Positions 1 through 8,679 are shown, counted from the stretch's first letter. The stretch is DNA of 64,000 bases from Phycisphaeraceae bacterium (GCA_020639195.1 JACKHB010000005.1:345287-409286); one strand, 5' to 3'. Numbers and translations are program-made. Notes: generated by a model not told the origin, from the sequence alone.

Positions 1-301
1 CGTAGGGCGAACACGCGGCACTCAGACGGTCGTACAGACCGGTTGTCGTGGTCTCGAGGTATGCGTCCGGGTCGGACAGCGCATCGAAGCCCAGACCCGG
101 CGCGTCGCTGCAGCTATCCGCGAGCACATGCTCGAGCACCAGGTCGGCCAGAGCCGACGCGCGGGCGATCATCACCGAGTCCGCTCGTCCGTTGGCCGAC
201 GTGACCAACATCGACACCGTCGGCGGCACAATGATGGCCAACACCGTGACGGCGGCGACCGCCTCGATGAGAGTGACCGCACGACGAAAGATCGGGGTCA
301 T
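1..301 (-). CDS. type II secretion/pilus pseudopilin (partial, C-terminus beyond window)
   Basis: This is the N-terminal 100 residues of a prepilin-like protein; the gene runs off the left edge. The N-terminus reads MTPIFRRAVTLIEAVAAVTV: a short basic leader, then the VTLIE motif with Glu at +5 and a hydrophobic helix of about 20 residues, as in type IV pilin and GspI/J-type pseudopilins. The residue before the predicted cleavage site is Ala rather than the usual Gly. Its start overlaps the stop of the preceding pseudopilin (ATGA), so it is the last visible member of the gspE-F-G-H operon. GspI, GspJ or a related minor pilin is possible; the missing C-terminus prevents a choice. Confidence 0.75.
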   Translation of the reverse strand, partial: MTPIFRRAVTLIEAVAAVTVLAIIVPPTVSMLVTSANGRADSVMIARASALADLVLEHVLADSCSDAPGLGFDALSDPDAYLETTTTGLYDRLSAACSPY

Positions 302-825
302 TCGATGAGCCCCGACACGGCGCGAACGATCACGATCTCTCCACCGGTCATCTCGATTCTGATGTCCTCATCCGCCATGGAGATCAGGGCCCCGGAGGCG
401 TCTCTCACCTCGGGGATTCCGTCGTACCCGAACCAGGCTGTGCCCGCGCCGCCGGTCCCCGCACCATCCGTGAATTCCGAAATGCCCACGCCCCGGAAGA
501 TCGAGGGCATCACAACCGAATCACGCGCGGCGCCAAGGCCGTCGGTCATCGGCTCCACGTCTCCGCCCTCCTCGATGATCTGCACGAGCCGAAGCGTCTC
601 GGTCTCCGGGTCTACGTCGACGCCGCACGGGCAGCCCGTCATCATCGCCCGGCCCCGGGCGACGGCGAGCAGTCGGCGGACCTCGTCCGCGGCGGCGGCT
701 CCTCGGGTGTCCTCGATGGTCGTGAGAGACGGCATCACTGTTGCAGCGACGATTCCCATGAGGATGATCGTGAGGGTCACCTCGATCAGCGAAAATCCAC
801 GATGGAACCGCGGCGGAGCGATCAC
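298..825 (-). CDS. GspH-like pseudopilin
   Basis: Minor pseudopilin of the type II secretion or type IV pilus-like machinery, expected to enter the inner-membrane-anchored pseudopilus after cleavage by prepilin peptidase. The leader is basic, with the cleavage motif RG-FSLIEV followed by a hydrophobic helix (TLTIILMGIVAATVMPSL). The remainder is a soluble domain of about 130 residues typical of GspH. The GTG at 825 was chosen because GGGGAG lies 7 nt upstream; an in-frame ATG at 849 would overlap gspG by 11 nt and has poorer ribosome-binding spacing. It lies between gspG and another pseudopilin and shares an ATGA overlap with the latter. Confidence 0.75.
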   Translation of the reverse strand: MIAPPRFHRGFSLIEVTLTIILMGIVAATVMPSLTTIEDTRGAAAADEVRRLLAVARGRAMMTGCPCGVDVDPETETLRLVQIIEEGGDVEPMTDGLGAARDSVVMPSIFRGVGISEFTDGAGTGGAGTAWFGYDGIPEVRDASGALISMADEDIRIEMTGGEIVIVRAVSGLIE

Positions 826-838
826 CAGGGGTCTCCCC

Positions 839-1324
839 TCACAGCTCATTGCTCATCGCAAGGCCTCCATTCCCGTCCGGCAGCGTCGTCTCCTCGTCCG
901 AGTTCGCGTAGAACACGGCTCGCGGAGGTGAAGCCTCGTTGTCGACGAAGTAGTTCCAGCCGTACGCGTCGGGGGAGGACACCGCCCGCGCATCGGCCTG
1001 GGCCTCCGAGACCGCCTGCACCGAGGACAGCTGGTTGTAGGGATTGATCGGCACACCCGACTCGAGAACGGCGCCACCCGTCGTGAGCTCTTCGAGCGAG
1101 GGGTAGGGATCGTTCCCGCTGATCACGGCCCGCGAGCGGAACGACGCGATGCCAGACCGCACGCCGCCCAGCGCCCCTTCCAGCGCCGACGACTTCGCCT
1201 GCTCGGTGGCTCCCGCGAACTGTGGTACGACCAGGGCTGCGAGGATTCCGATCACGACGACCACCACGAGCACCTCGAGCAGGGTGAAGGCGGTGGATCG
1301 AAGGGTGGTGGTTCGATGCGGCAT
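839..1324 (-). CDS. gspG: type II secretion major pseudopilin GspG
   Basis: Major pseudopilin. The N-terminus has the class III leader with FTLLEVLVVVVVIGILAALV, including Glu at +5 and an unbroken hydrophobic helix, followed by the PQFAGATEQAK segment found in GspG. About 160 residues is usual for the family. The start at MPHRTT gives a compact leader; an upstream in-frame ATG at 1342 adds only six residues. The gene follows gspF after 46 nt and precedes the gspH-like gene, which is canonical gsp order. An archaeal- or type IV-type pilus role cannot be excluded from this one gene, but gene order favours secretion. Confidence 0.85.
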   Translation of the reverse strand: MPHRTTTLRSTAFTLLEVLVVVVVIGILAALVVPQFAGATEQAKSSALEGALGGVRSGIASFRSRAVISGNDPYPSLEELTTGGAVLESGVPINPYNQLSSVQAVSEAQADARAVSSPDAYGWNYFVDNEASPPRAVFYANSDEETTLPDGNGGLAMSNEL

Positions 1325-1370
1325 GCTCTCTGGTGCCTCCATGTGCGAGTCCCCACTCGAAACGCCCGGC

Positions 1371-2576
1371 CTACCGGCTCATGCCCACCATCTTCCACAT
1401 CGGCAGGAACACGGCCAGGGCCACGATGAGCACGATCACGGCCAGAAGCACCGTGAGGATGGGCTCAATGATCGTGCTGACGTTCTTCGTGAGGTGTGTC
1501 GTCTGCTGCTCGTAATGGCGGGCGATGATTCCGCACGCGTTCGAGAGGTCCTTGGTGTCACGTCCAGCGCCGAGCATGCGCTGCGCAAACGGCGGCAGGT
1601 ACCGGCTGTGGCGGATGACATCCGACAGGCGCTCGCCCTGCCCCATCTGCTCGGCCATCGAGTCGCACTCCAGCGTGAACAGCGTTCGACCCGACGCGTT
1701 GCCGCCGACGCGCATCGACTCGAGCAGGCTCAGGCCGCTGGAGAGGCCGATCCCAAACACACGAGCGAATCTCGCGGCCGTCGTCGAGACGATGACCTGC
1801 CGGACATACGGCAGCATCAGCAGGAGCTCTTCGAAGAGCAGCCGTCCGCGCCGTGTCCTGATCGCCTGCCGCGAGAAGACTCCCAGCGCGGCGACCGTAC
1901 CGAGCACCGCCCACCAATAGTGGTTCGCGAACCGACCCAACGCCTGCACCACGCGCGTCGCCAGCGGAAGTGCAGCCTCCTGCGACGCAAACATGGCCTC
2001 GAACTTCGGCACGACGAACGTGAGAATCACGCCCAGCGCGAGCGTGACCGCGCCAACCACGATGACGGGGTAGGCCATCGCACGCCGGAGCTGTTGCCCG
2101 GCCTCGATCTGCCGCTCGAGCATCTCTGCGAGGTGATTGGTGACCGCAACGAGATTGCCCGACGCTTCCGCGGCGCGCATCGTTTCGACATACACGGAGC
2201 CGAACACTTCCGTATGGCGGGCCAAGGCCTCTGTGATCGTCGAGCCGGCTTCGATATTCGATGCCACGTCGATGAGGACGCGACGCAGTTCGGGGTTCTT
2301 CTCGTGCTCGGCGATGCTCATCAGGCCGTGCGCGATCGGGATGCGCGCCTCAACCAGGACCGACAGCTCACGGGTCAGCGCCGCGACCTCCGCCTTTCCG
2401 ATGCGAACTCGCCGGAACATCGATCGTCGAGGACGCTCCACACGGATCTTCACCGGCGTGCGCCCACCCGCGGACACCTGTCGGAAGGCGTCCTGCTGAT
2501 CCCGAGCCAGCACGGAGCCGCTGACCCGTGATCCGCCGCGATCGATCGCGATGAACTCATAGGACTGGCGGCTCAT
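1371..2576 (-). CDS. gspF: type II secretion inner-membrane platform protein GspF
   Basis: Polytopic platform protein that couples the GspE ATPase to pseudopilus assembly. It is 401 residues, normal for GspF/PilC. Two homologous T2SSF domains are visible, near residues 65-190 and 265-395. Each is cytoplasmic helical sequence (for example LTRELSVLVEARIPIAHGL) leading into membrane segments (PVIVVGAVTLALGVILTFVV, and ILTVLLAVIVLIVALAVFL at the C-terminus). Its ATG overlaps the stop of gspE by four bases, indicating translational coupling. Confidence 0.9.
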   Translation of the reverse strand: MSRQSYEFIAIDRGGSRVSGSVLARDQQDAFRQVSAGGRTPVKIRVERPRRSMFRRVRIGKAEVAALTRELSVLVEARIPIAHGLMSIAEHEKNPELRRVLIDVASNIEAGSTITEALARHTEVFGSVYVETMRAAEASGNLVAVTNHLAEMLERQIEAGQQLRRAMAYPVIVVGAVTLALGVILTFVVPKFEAMFASQEAALPLATRVVQALGRFANHYWWAVLGTVAALGVFSRQAIRTRRGRLLFEELLLMLPYVRQVIVSTTAARFARVFGIGLSSGLSLLESMRVGGNASGRTLFTLECDSMAEQMGQGERLSDVIRHSRYLPPFAQRMLGAGRDTKDLSNACGIIARHYEQQTTHLTKNVSTIIEPILTVLLAVIVLIVALAVFLPMWKMVGMSR

Positions 2577-4261
2577 GCCGCGGCCCTCATCGGCGGCACG
2601 TCCTCGTTCACAACCGTTCGGAGCTTGCCAAGCTCATCGAGTGTGGTCTCGCCACGCCGCGCCTTGTCGAGCCCGTCCTCCCAGATCAGGCGCATGCCCT
2701 CGGCCCTCGCCGCGGGGAGCAGTTCGCTCGTCCCCTCACCCGCCTCGATGAGCCGTCGCAGGCGATCGGTAACGCGGAGCATCTCGTACACGCCCACGCG
2801 CCCCTTGTATCCAAGGCCGTGGCAGTCAGGGCATCCTTCCGCCCGAACCACGCCCCACGCGTCGTCTCGCGACAGTCCGAGCAGGCCCAGAGACTCGTCA
2901 TCGGGTTCGTATGTGGCCGCGCACTTTGGGCAGACCTTTCGGACCAGCCGCTGGGCGAGCACCGCGAGCAGCGCGCTGTTGATAGCGAAATCGGGCACGC
3001 CGAGGTCACGCAGCCGCGGGACAGCGCCCACGGCGTCGTTCGTGTGCAGCGTGCTAAAGACCAGATGACCGGTCATCGCGGCCTGAACTGCGATCCGGGC
3101 GGTCTCCTCATCGCGGATCTCGCCGACGAGCACGACATCGGGATCCTGCCGGAGGATCGAGCGCAGCGCGCTGGCGAAGTTCAGCCCGATCTCGTGGTTC
3201 GCCTGGATCTGCCGGATCAGCGGGAGCCGAAGCTCCACCGGATCCTCGATCGTCATGATGTTGAGTTCCGGCGAGTTGATGCTCGAGAGGGCCGTGTACA
3301 GCGTCGTCGTCTTGCCCGATCCGGTCGGCCCGGTGACCAGGATCATCCCGTGCGGTCGCCGGATGAGCTGGGCATACCAGCCCGCGATGTCGGCGGGCAT
3401 CCCGAGATCCTGGATCGACCCGATCGACGACGCCGGGCGCAGCAGGCGCAGCACCGCGTTCTCGCCGTGAATGGTGGGAAGGAGGCTCAGGCGGACATCG
3501 ACGTAGCTCTCGCCGTGCGCGAACCGGAACTTGCCGTCCTGCGGCCGACGGGTCTGCGTCAGATCCAGGTTGGCCATCACTTTCAGCCGTTGGATCATCG
3601 CCGCATGCGCCGCGCGACCCGGCCCCTGCTGTTGAACCAGGACGCCATCGACCCGATATCGCACGTGCAGGTCGTGCTCGTCCGGATTGAGATGAACGTC
3701 GCTCGCTCTCGCGTCGATCGCGCCCGCAATGATCTGATTGACCGCGGCCACGATCGGCTCATCGCCGGTGGTGAGGTTGCCATCGCTGGCCGCGTCTTCG
3801 GCCGAGTCCGCTCGCTCGTCGGCGCGCACCATGCTGTACGCCCGCGCGATCAGCCCCCGCACCGGCTCGGTCTCGCAGAGGACCGGCTCAACCTCCATCT
3901 TGACGAGCTGGCGGATCTGGTCGATCGCCTGGAGATTCAGCGGGTCTTCCAGGGCGACAGTCGCCATGCCGTCGACACAGAAGAGCGGAAATGCGCAGAA
4001 CCTCTCGGCCACACTCCGGGGCAACATCCTTGCGTTTCGGATGTCCACCTCGAAGGACGACAGATCAACGAATGGATACTCGCAGATCTTGGCGCGCGCA
4101 ATGGCCAGGCGCCGCGACGTGATGGCCCCGATCGACACCAGCACCTCGGCGATCGGCTTGCCCGTCGTGGCGACCAGATCTCCGGCACGCTGCACGTCGG
4201 CCGAGGAGATCTCGCCCGCGTCAAGCAGCGTCTGAACGAGGAACTGGGAAGTGTCGAACAT
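2573..4261 (-). CDS. gspE: type II secretion ATPase GspE/PilB
   Basis: Cytoplasmic secretion/pilus assembly ATPase of 562 residues. An N-terminal MshEN/GspE_N domain covers about residues 1-140. The ATPase domain contains Walker A GPTGSGKTTT near residue 312, the Asp box (TIEDPVE), Walker B-like DPDVVLVGEIRD and the His box (STLHTND). A CPKC...CPDC zinc module lies near the C-terminus. The ATG at 4261 was chosen because GAGGGGAG lies 8 nt upstream; a GTG at 4279 overlapping the PilZ stop is the alternative. It is followed by gspF with an ATGA overlap. MshEN domains in some PilB homologues bind c-di-GMP; this was not tested here. Confidence 0.92.
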   Translation of the reverse strand: MFDTSQFLVQTLLDAGEISSADVQRAGDLVATTGKPIAEVLVSIGAITSRRLAIARAKICEYPFVDLSSFEVDIRNARMLPRSVAERFCAFPLFCVDGMATVALEDPLNLQAIDQIRQLVKMEVEPVLCETEPVRGLIARAYSMVRADERADSAEDAASDGNLTTGDEPIVAAVNQIIAGAIDARASDVHLNPDEHDLHVRYRVDGVLVQQQGPGRAAHAAMIQRLKVMANLDLTQTRRPQDGKFRFAHGESYVDVRLSLLPTIHGENAVLRLLRPASSIGSIQDLGMPADIAGWYAQLIRRPHGMILVTGPTGSGKTTTLYTALSSINSPELNIMTIEDPVELRLPLIRQIQANHEIGLNFASALRSILRQDPDVVLVGEIRDEETARIAVQAAMTGHLVFSTLHTNDAVGAVPRLRDLGVPDFAINSALLAVLAQRLVRKVCPKCAATYEPDDESLGLLGLSRDDAWGVVRAEGCPDCHGLGYKGRVGVYEMLRVTDRLRRLIEAGEGTSELLPAARAEGMRLIWEDGLDKARRGETTLDELGKLRTVVNEDVPPMRAAA

Positions 4262-4275
4262 CGCGATCGCTCCCC

Positions 4276-4695
4276 TCACGCCGCCTGCGATGGGCCGGCG
4301 CGGCCGGCCTCAGCGATCCTCATCATCCGCTCGATGCCCTCGCTCGTGTGGCTGTCGTCGTCCTCGAACGACGTTCCGAGCATGTACGCCGGTCGCCCAT
4401 CGGTCATCACAAGACGCATCACCCGCGCCGTCGTCTCGAGCAACTGGACCGACGGATCGGCGAGATCGAACACGCGGATCTGGATCCGGCATCGCCGCGG
4501 CACGAACACGCGCGTGATGAGCCCCACCCCTCCGGGGCTGAAGTCCAGCAGGTCCGCGTCGATCCACCCGTTCGCGCCCGCAGAGGGCGCGAAGCGAACC
4601 AGCGAACGATGCTCGGGGGCGATCGCGATCTTGGCCGGGAGGTACAGCTCGTTTCGCACGCTGCGCCGGATGTTCAATCCCGATGCGTCGCCCAT
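4276..4695 (-). CDS. PilZ-domain protein
   Basis: Small (139-residue) PilZ-type putative c-di-GMP receptor at the head of the gspE-F-G-H operon. The motif pair expected for PilZ is present: an N-terminal RRSVRNELYL segment (RxxxR) and DFSPGGVGL (D/NxSxxG) some 45 residues later, with a beta-rich remainder. The start at MGDASG was chosen because GAGG precedes it; the frame stays open 31 codons further upstream with a basic, low-complexity stretch unlike the family. It ends at the GTG codon that could serve as an alternative gspE start, so it is tightly linked to the ATPase. A role in tuning secretion or pilus assembly is inferred from position. Confidence 0.8.
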   Translation of the reverse strand: MGDASGLNIRRSVRNELYLPAKIAIAPEHRSLVRFAPSAGANGWIDADLLDFSPGGVGLITRVFVPRRCRIQIRVFDLADPSVQLLETTARVMRLVMTDGRPAYMLGTSFEDDDSHTSEGIERMMRIAEAGRAGPSQAA

Positions 4696-5104
4696 GGAGC
4701 CTCGAGCCTTTCGTCTGCGACCCGGACCACCCGATCCGGGTTTCTTGTGGATCCGTCGATCGTCGGCGGATTCGCGCCAGAGATTCACGCGGCACCAGCG
4801 ATTCGGCGCGTTCGCGGGGGACGCGAGCGCTGCCAGCGGCCTACAACCCGCCGAACCACCCTATCTTGCCTTGACCCGCCGGCCCTCTATGCTTCCAAGC
4901 GGTCCGGGTTGGTGGGTCCGCACCGGGGCGTTCGCTGTCTGTCAGCGCTCCAGTCGAGGCAAATCAGCCCGTCGAGCCGGGAGCTCGCCGGGTTCCATCG
5001 CGAAAGCGCCCTTTTGGCGTTGTCGTCGGCGTCGGCGCCGCGTGGCGTTTCGGCTCCTCCCAACCACGACGCGCCGGTGTCGCTGCCCTCGAAAGGGGTT
5101 GATC
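4696..5104. other. divergent intergenic region between PilZ operon and rpsB
   Basis: About 410 bp with no supported gene. It separates the minus-strand PilZ/gsp operon from plus-strand rpsB and should hold both promoters. One weak sigma70-like candidate for rpsB is listed separately. The last 100 bp are rich in GTCG/GGCG repeats that could fold in the rpsB leader, but no known riboswitch or ribosomal-protein leader was recognised. Confidence 0.5.
4866..4893 (+). promoter_or_regulatory. candidate promoter for rpsB-tsf
   Basis: TTGCCT and TATGCT are separated by 16 bp, each matching four of six positions of the sigma70 consensus. A leader of about 205 nt to the rpsB start would follow. A chance match is quite possible in a region of this size. 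Confidence 0.25.
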
Positions 5105-5947
5105 ATGGCCGAGTCGCTCGTCAAAGAACTCGTGGACGCGGGAATCCACTTCGGCCAGAGGGCCAGCAACTGGAATCCTCGGATGTCGCCGTACATCTAC
5201 GGCAAACGCAACGGCATCCACATCATCGACATCAAAGAGACCGTCAAGGGTCTCCTGCTCGCCAAGAAGTTCGTGGCCCGTGTCGTCGGCGAGGGCAAAG
5301 ACGTCGTGTTCATCGGCACCAAGCGCCAAGCGAAGAACGTCATCGATGAGCAGGTCCCGCTCGTTGGAATGCACCGGGTCACGGAGCGGTGGCTCGGCGG
5401 GACGCTCACCAACTTCCGCACGATCCGCCAGCGGCTCAAGCGGCTGGAAGAGCTCGAGTCCATCGCGAAGGAATCGAACTTTGCCGGCTACTCCAAGAAG
5501 ATGGAGAGCCAGCTCAGGCGAGAACTCAAGAAGATCTTCAAGAACCTCGACGGCATCCGCGCGATGGACAAGATCCCCGGCGCCATGGTCGTCGTCGATG
5601 TGCGCCGCGAGATCACGGCGATCCGTGAGGCCCGCAAGATGGGGGTGCCCACGATCTGCCTCATCGACACCGATGCGGACCCCTCGCTGGCGGACATCGC
5701 CATCCCCGGCAACGACGACAGCATGCGTTCCATTGAGGTCGTGATCCGCGAACTCTGCAAGTCGATCGCCGAGGGCAAGCAGGCCCGCACCGAGCGTCAG
5801 GCCGGCGAGCGTGATCGCTCCGACTCCGATGACGCCGCGGCCGAGGAGCCCCGCCGTCGCAGTCGGCGCGCCCAGTTCCGCTCCGATGAGCAGGGCGGCT
5901 CCGGAGCCCCCTCGGGCGCCGCCGAGCCCGCCATCAAGGCCGACTGA
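5105..5947 (+). CDS. rpsB: 30S ribosomal protein S2
   Basis: Small-subunit protein S2, 280 residues. The N-terminus (LVKELVDAGIHFGQRASNWN, then RMSPYIYGKRNGIHIID) and the later DTDADP..DIAIPGNDDS segment are diagnostic of bacterial S2. Compared with E. coli S2 there is a longer charged tail of about 45 residues, rich in Arg, Asp and Ser. The start at 5105 is supported by AAAGGGG about 9 nt upstream. It is followed by tsf after 98 nt, the classic rpsB-tsf pair. Confidence 0.97.
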   Translation: MAESLVKELVDAGIHFGQRASNWNPRMSPYIYGKRNGIHIIDIKETVKGLLLAKKFVARVVGEGKDVVFIGTKRQAKNVIDEQVPLVGMHRVTERWLGGTLTNFRTIRQRLKRLEELESIAKESNFAGYSKKMESQLRRELKKIFKNLDGIRAMDKIPGAMVVVDVRREITAIREARKMGVPTICLIDTDADPSLADIAIPGNDDSMRSIEVVIRELCKSIAEGKQARTERQAGERDRSDSDDAAAEEPRRRSRRAQFRSDEQGGSGAPSGAAEPAIKAD

Positions 5948-6045
5948 TCGAGTCCCGCCCGAAGCCATTGCACCTCGAAACACACGTACGTGCCTCGCCG
6001 CGAAGCCTCGTGGCACGCCCATCAGACCGCCGGAGGGAACCACCC

Positions 6046-6867
6046 ATGCCCGAGATCACCGCCAAGGACGTGATGAAGCTGCGCAACAAGACCGGCCTGG
6101 CCATGATGGCGTGCAAGCGGGCGCTGGAAGAGGCGCAGGGGGACTTTGACGTCGCCGAGGATCTGCTCCGAAAGCAGCTCAAGGGCAAGATGGAGAGCCG
6201 CACCGACCGCGCCGCGGGCGAGGGCTGCATCGCGGTCGCGATCGCACCCGACAACTCCGGCGCCGCAATCGTCGAGTTCCGGGCCGAGACGGACTTCACC
6301 GCCAAGAACGAGCGGTTTGTCCAGGGGGCCGCGGAGATGGCACAAAGCCTGCTCGCCCATCCGGCGGGCGACATCTCGAGCAACGACACCATGACCCGGG
6401 TCGTTGACGACCTGCGGGCGTCAACAGGCGAGAACTGCTCGGTCGCACGCGCCCACAAGCTGGCCGGATCATCCGGCAAGACCCGCTTCGGCAGCTATGT
6501 CCATCACGACCGCAAGACCGGAGTCATCGTCCAGGCCGAGGGCGATATCTCCGACGAGACGCTCAAGCAACTCGGCATGCACGTCACCGCCGCCGTCCCC
6601 CGCCCGCTTGGTGTCACCGCCGACGACATCCCCGCCGCGGTCGTCGAGAAGGAACGCAAGTTTCGCATCGAGCAGGCGATGGAGTCCGGCAAGCCGCAGG
6701 AGATCGCAGAGAAGATCGTCGAGGGCGGCATGCGCAAGTTCTTCTCCGAGATCGCCCTGCTCGAACAGCCGTTCATCATGGACCCCGCCAAGACGGTCAA
6801 GGACATCGTCGGCGCCGCCACGATCGTCGGCTTCGTTCGCTGGCAGGTCGGCGAATCCACATCCTGA
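6046..6867 (+). CDS. tsf: elongation factor Ts
   Basis: Guanine-nucleotide exchange factor for EF-Tu, 273 residues. The N-terminal UBA-like module (MPEITAKDVMKLRNKTGLAM, MACKRALEEAQGDFDVAEDL) is followed by the EF-Tu contact motif around VEFRAETDFTAKN and then two dimerisation subdomains. The start at 6046 has GGAGGG about 9 nt upstream; the frame extends 26 codons further upstream without family similarity. It lies downstream of rpsB, as in most bacteria. Confidence 0.97.
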   Translation: MPEITAKDVMKLRNKTGLAMMACKRALEEAQGDFDVAEDLLRKQLKGKMESRTDRAAGEGCIAVAIAPDNSGAAIVEFRAETDFTAKNERFVQGAAEMAQSLLAHPAGDISSNDTMTRVVDDLRASTGENCSVARAHKLAGSSGKTRFGSYVHHDRKTGVIVQAEGDISDETLKQLGMHVTAAVPRPLGVTADDIPAAVVEKERKFRIEQAMESGKPQEIAEKIVEGGMRKFFSEIALLEQPFIMDPAKTVKDIVGAATIVGFVRWQVGESTS

Positions 6868-6936
6868 GCGGCTGCGTTCAACGGCGCTTGAATCCCCCGG
6901 GGCGTCGCGGACGACACTGAATCTGGGAATGACTCC

Positions 6937-7560
6937 ATGCCCGTAAAGGCGGCCCCCGGCGAGCGGTACACGATCCGCCGCAAAATCCTCAAAGTCCTCG
7001 GCGCCGCGTTCCACGTCTACGACCCCAGCGGAGGCCTCGTCGCGTACTGCAAGCAAAGGGCGCTGCGTCTGAAGGAAGATATCCGTCTGTACACCGACGA
7101 GTCCTGCAAAGAAGAGCTCTTCATACTCAAGGCTCGTAGCATCATCGATTTCGGTGCGACCTACGACGTCAACCTGCCCGACGGCAGCGCGATCGGGTCG
7201 CTCCGACGCAAGGGCTTCAAGTCCATGGTCCGCGACTCTTGGCTCGTGTTCAGCCCCGACGGAGCGCAGATCGGTACGCTGAAAGAGGATTCCTCAGGAA
7301 AGGCGTTCATGCGCCGCATCCTGCCGCTCTACAACGTCTTCAGCCCGCAGAGATTCCACCTTTCCAACGCGACCGGCGATACGGTCGCCGTCTTTCGCAC
7401 GCATTTCAATCTCTTTGTCTATCGCCTCGGCGTCGCCGTGACGGCGGAGGACCCAGTGTTCGACGACCTGATGATCCTCGCGGCCGGCTGCCTGATCGCC
7501 GCGATCGAGGGCCGACAGGACAGCCAGGGATCCGGCATGCTCGATCTTCTCTCGAACTGA
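6937..7560 (+). CDS. LURP-one-related (tubby-like fold) protein
   Basis: A 207-residue soluble protein resembling the LURP-one/phospholipid-scramblase-like family (LOR fold). Visible features are an N-terminal YTIRRKILKVLGAAFHVYDP strand pair, repeated beta-strand segments (LRLKEDIRLYTDE, SLRRKGFKSMVRDSW) and a C-terminal hydrophobic helix (DDLMILAAGCLIAAI), the order expected for a 12-strand barrel around a central helix. No catalytic residues are evident. Bacterial members have no established function. It starts 69 bp after tsf and may be co-transcribed with it. Family assignment is by pattern only. Confidence 0.6.
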   Translation: MPVKAAPGERYTIRRKILKVLGAAFHVYDPSGGLVAYCKQRALRLKEDIRLYTDESCKEELFILKARSIIDFGATYDVNLPDGSAIGSLRRKGFKSMVRDSWLVFSPDGAQIGTLKEDSSGKAFMRRILPLYNVFSPQRFHLSNATGDTVAVFRTHFNLFVYRLGVAVTAEDPVFDDLMILAAGCLIAAIEGRQDSQGSGMLDLLSN

Positions 7561-7615
7561 GGCCGTCTTTCCGCGGCGCGTGCTCTAGCATGCGATTCGG
7601 AAGGAGGCCATCCAT

Positions 7616-8374
7616 ATGGCACAGCAGACAGGCTCGATCGATCGACGCGCCGCGATGGGAATCATGACGCTTGGGACGGGCGGGACGCTCGCGGCGTGCG
7701 CTTCGGGAGGGGTGCCTCTGGCCGCCGGCCAGCCGGTGGCACCCGGTTTCGACGCGCAGCGCAACGAATACGTGCTGCCGCCGCTCCCGTACGCCTACGA
7801 CGCGCTCGAGCCTCACATCGATGCGCAGACCATGGAAATCCACCACGCCAAACACCACGCGGGGTACGTGCGCGGCTTGAACACCGCACTGGCCCGCCTC
7901 GCCGAGCTCCGCGCCGGTGGCGGCGACGCTTCGACCATCAAGCACTGGGCCCGCGAGGTGAGCTTCCATGGCTCGGGCCACATCAACCACTCCCTGTTCT
8001 GGAGCGGCATGGGCCCCTCCGGTGCCGGCGGCGGGGGGGAACCCACCGGGGCGCTGCGCCAGGCCATCGACCGCGACTTTGGCTCGTTCGAGGCCTTCGC
8101 ATCCCAGTTCAGGGCCGTCGCCAACGCCGTCGAAGGGTCGGGGTGGGGGTGGCTCGTCCACGAGCCCGCGGCAGGGCGCCTGCTGATCATCCAGGAGGAG
8201 AAGCAGCAGGACATGATGCTCACGGGCGTCGTGCCTCTGCTGGGGATCGACGTTTGGGAGCACGCGTACTACCTGCGATACCAGAATCGCCGGTCCGACT
8301 ACGCCAACGCGTTCTTCAACGTGATCTCATGGAAGGAGGTCTCGAGACGCTTCGCCGCCGCAACAGGGCACTGA
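7616..8374 (+). CDS. exported Fe/Mn superoxide dismutase
   Basis: Converts superoxide to peroxide and oxygen. It is 252 residues, with the usual catalytic domain of about 200 residues starting near residue 52. The four predicted metal ligands are present: His67 (EPHID), His125 (INHSLFW), Asp212 and His216 (DVWEHAYY). Unusually for the family, a leader of about 45 residues precedes it, with twin Arg at 10-11 (IDRRAAMG), a hydrophobic stretch and a lipobox-like LAAC ending at Cys28. This suggests Tat export with possible lipid anchoring. The start has GGAGG upstream. Metal choice (Fe or Mn) cannot be decided here. Confidence 0.9.
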   Translation: MAQQTGSIDRRAAMGIMTLGTGGTLAACASGGVPLAAGQPVAPGFDAQRNEYVLPPLPYAYDALEPHIDAQTMEIHHAKHHAGYVRGLNTALARLAELRAGGGDASTIKHWAREVSFHGSGHINHSLFWSGMGPSGAGGGGEPTGALRQAIDRDFGSFEAFASQFRAVANAVEGSGWGWLVHEPAAGRLLIIQEEKQQDMMLTGVVPLLGIDVWEHAYYLRYQNRRSDYANAFFNVISWKEVSRRFAAATGH

Positions 8375-8679
8375 CGCGAGTCGCTCTGCTCGCACCCCAG
8401 CCCGGCCGCCCGATCTCAGACCCGCTCACAATGCAAACTCTGCGTATTGTCGCGAGTTATCGGGCGTAAACGGCTCCGTGGTCCATCGCGACGACCGGAA
8501 AAAACCTTCGCGGATTCATGGCATTCTGCCAAATCGGTGGCAGATTCCCATTGTCTTGTCTCTCTCCTCCTATGACTCGACTGCGTGCGGGCACGAACGC
8601 AGCCGAGTTTTTTCTTGCGCATGATTCTCAGACGGACCTCCTGACAAGAAGCGACCTCGCTCGCCGATAGAGTCGGGCG
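8375..8679. other. intergenic region with hairpins between sod and aroDE
   Basis: About 305 bp with no supported gene. It holds a perfect 7-bp inverted repeat at 8526-8545 (TCTGCCA/TGGCAGA, 6-nt loop) and, 30 bp further on, a strong rho-independent terminator listed separately. The remaining sequence before aroDE shows no clear promoter. Confidence 0.6.
8576..8613 (+). terminator. rho-independent terminator downstream of sod
   Basis: The arms CTCGACTGCGT and ACGCAGCCGAG pair with a single mismatch around a 10-nt loop and are followed directly by six T residues. This is a textbook plus-strand intrinsic terminator. It lies about 200 bp after the sod stop, so either the transcript has a long 3' untranslated region or a small RNA ends here. 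Confidence 0.8.

Noticed and set aside
2819..5104. Very long plus-strand open frame preceding and joined to rpsB
   Set aside because: It is antisense to gspE and the PilZ gene, its translation is low-complexity Arg/His/Asp-rich, and only the last 280 codons (rpsB) show family similarity.
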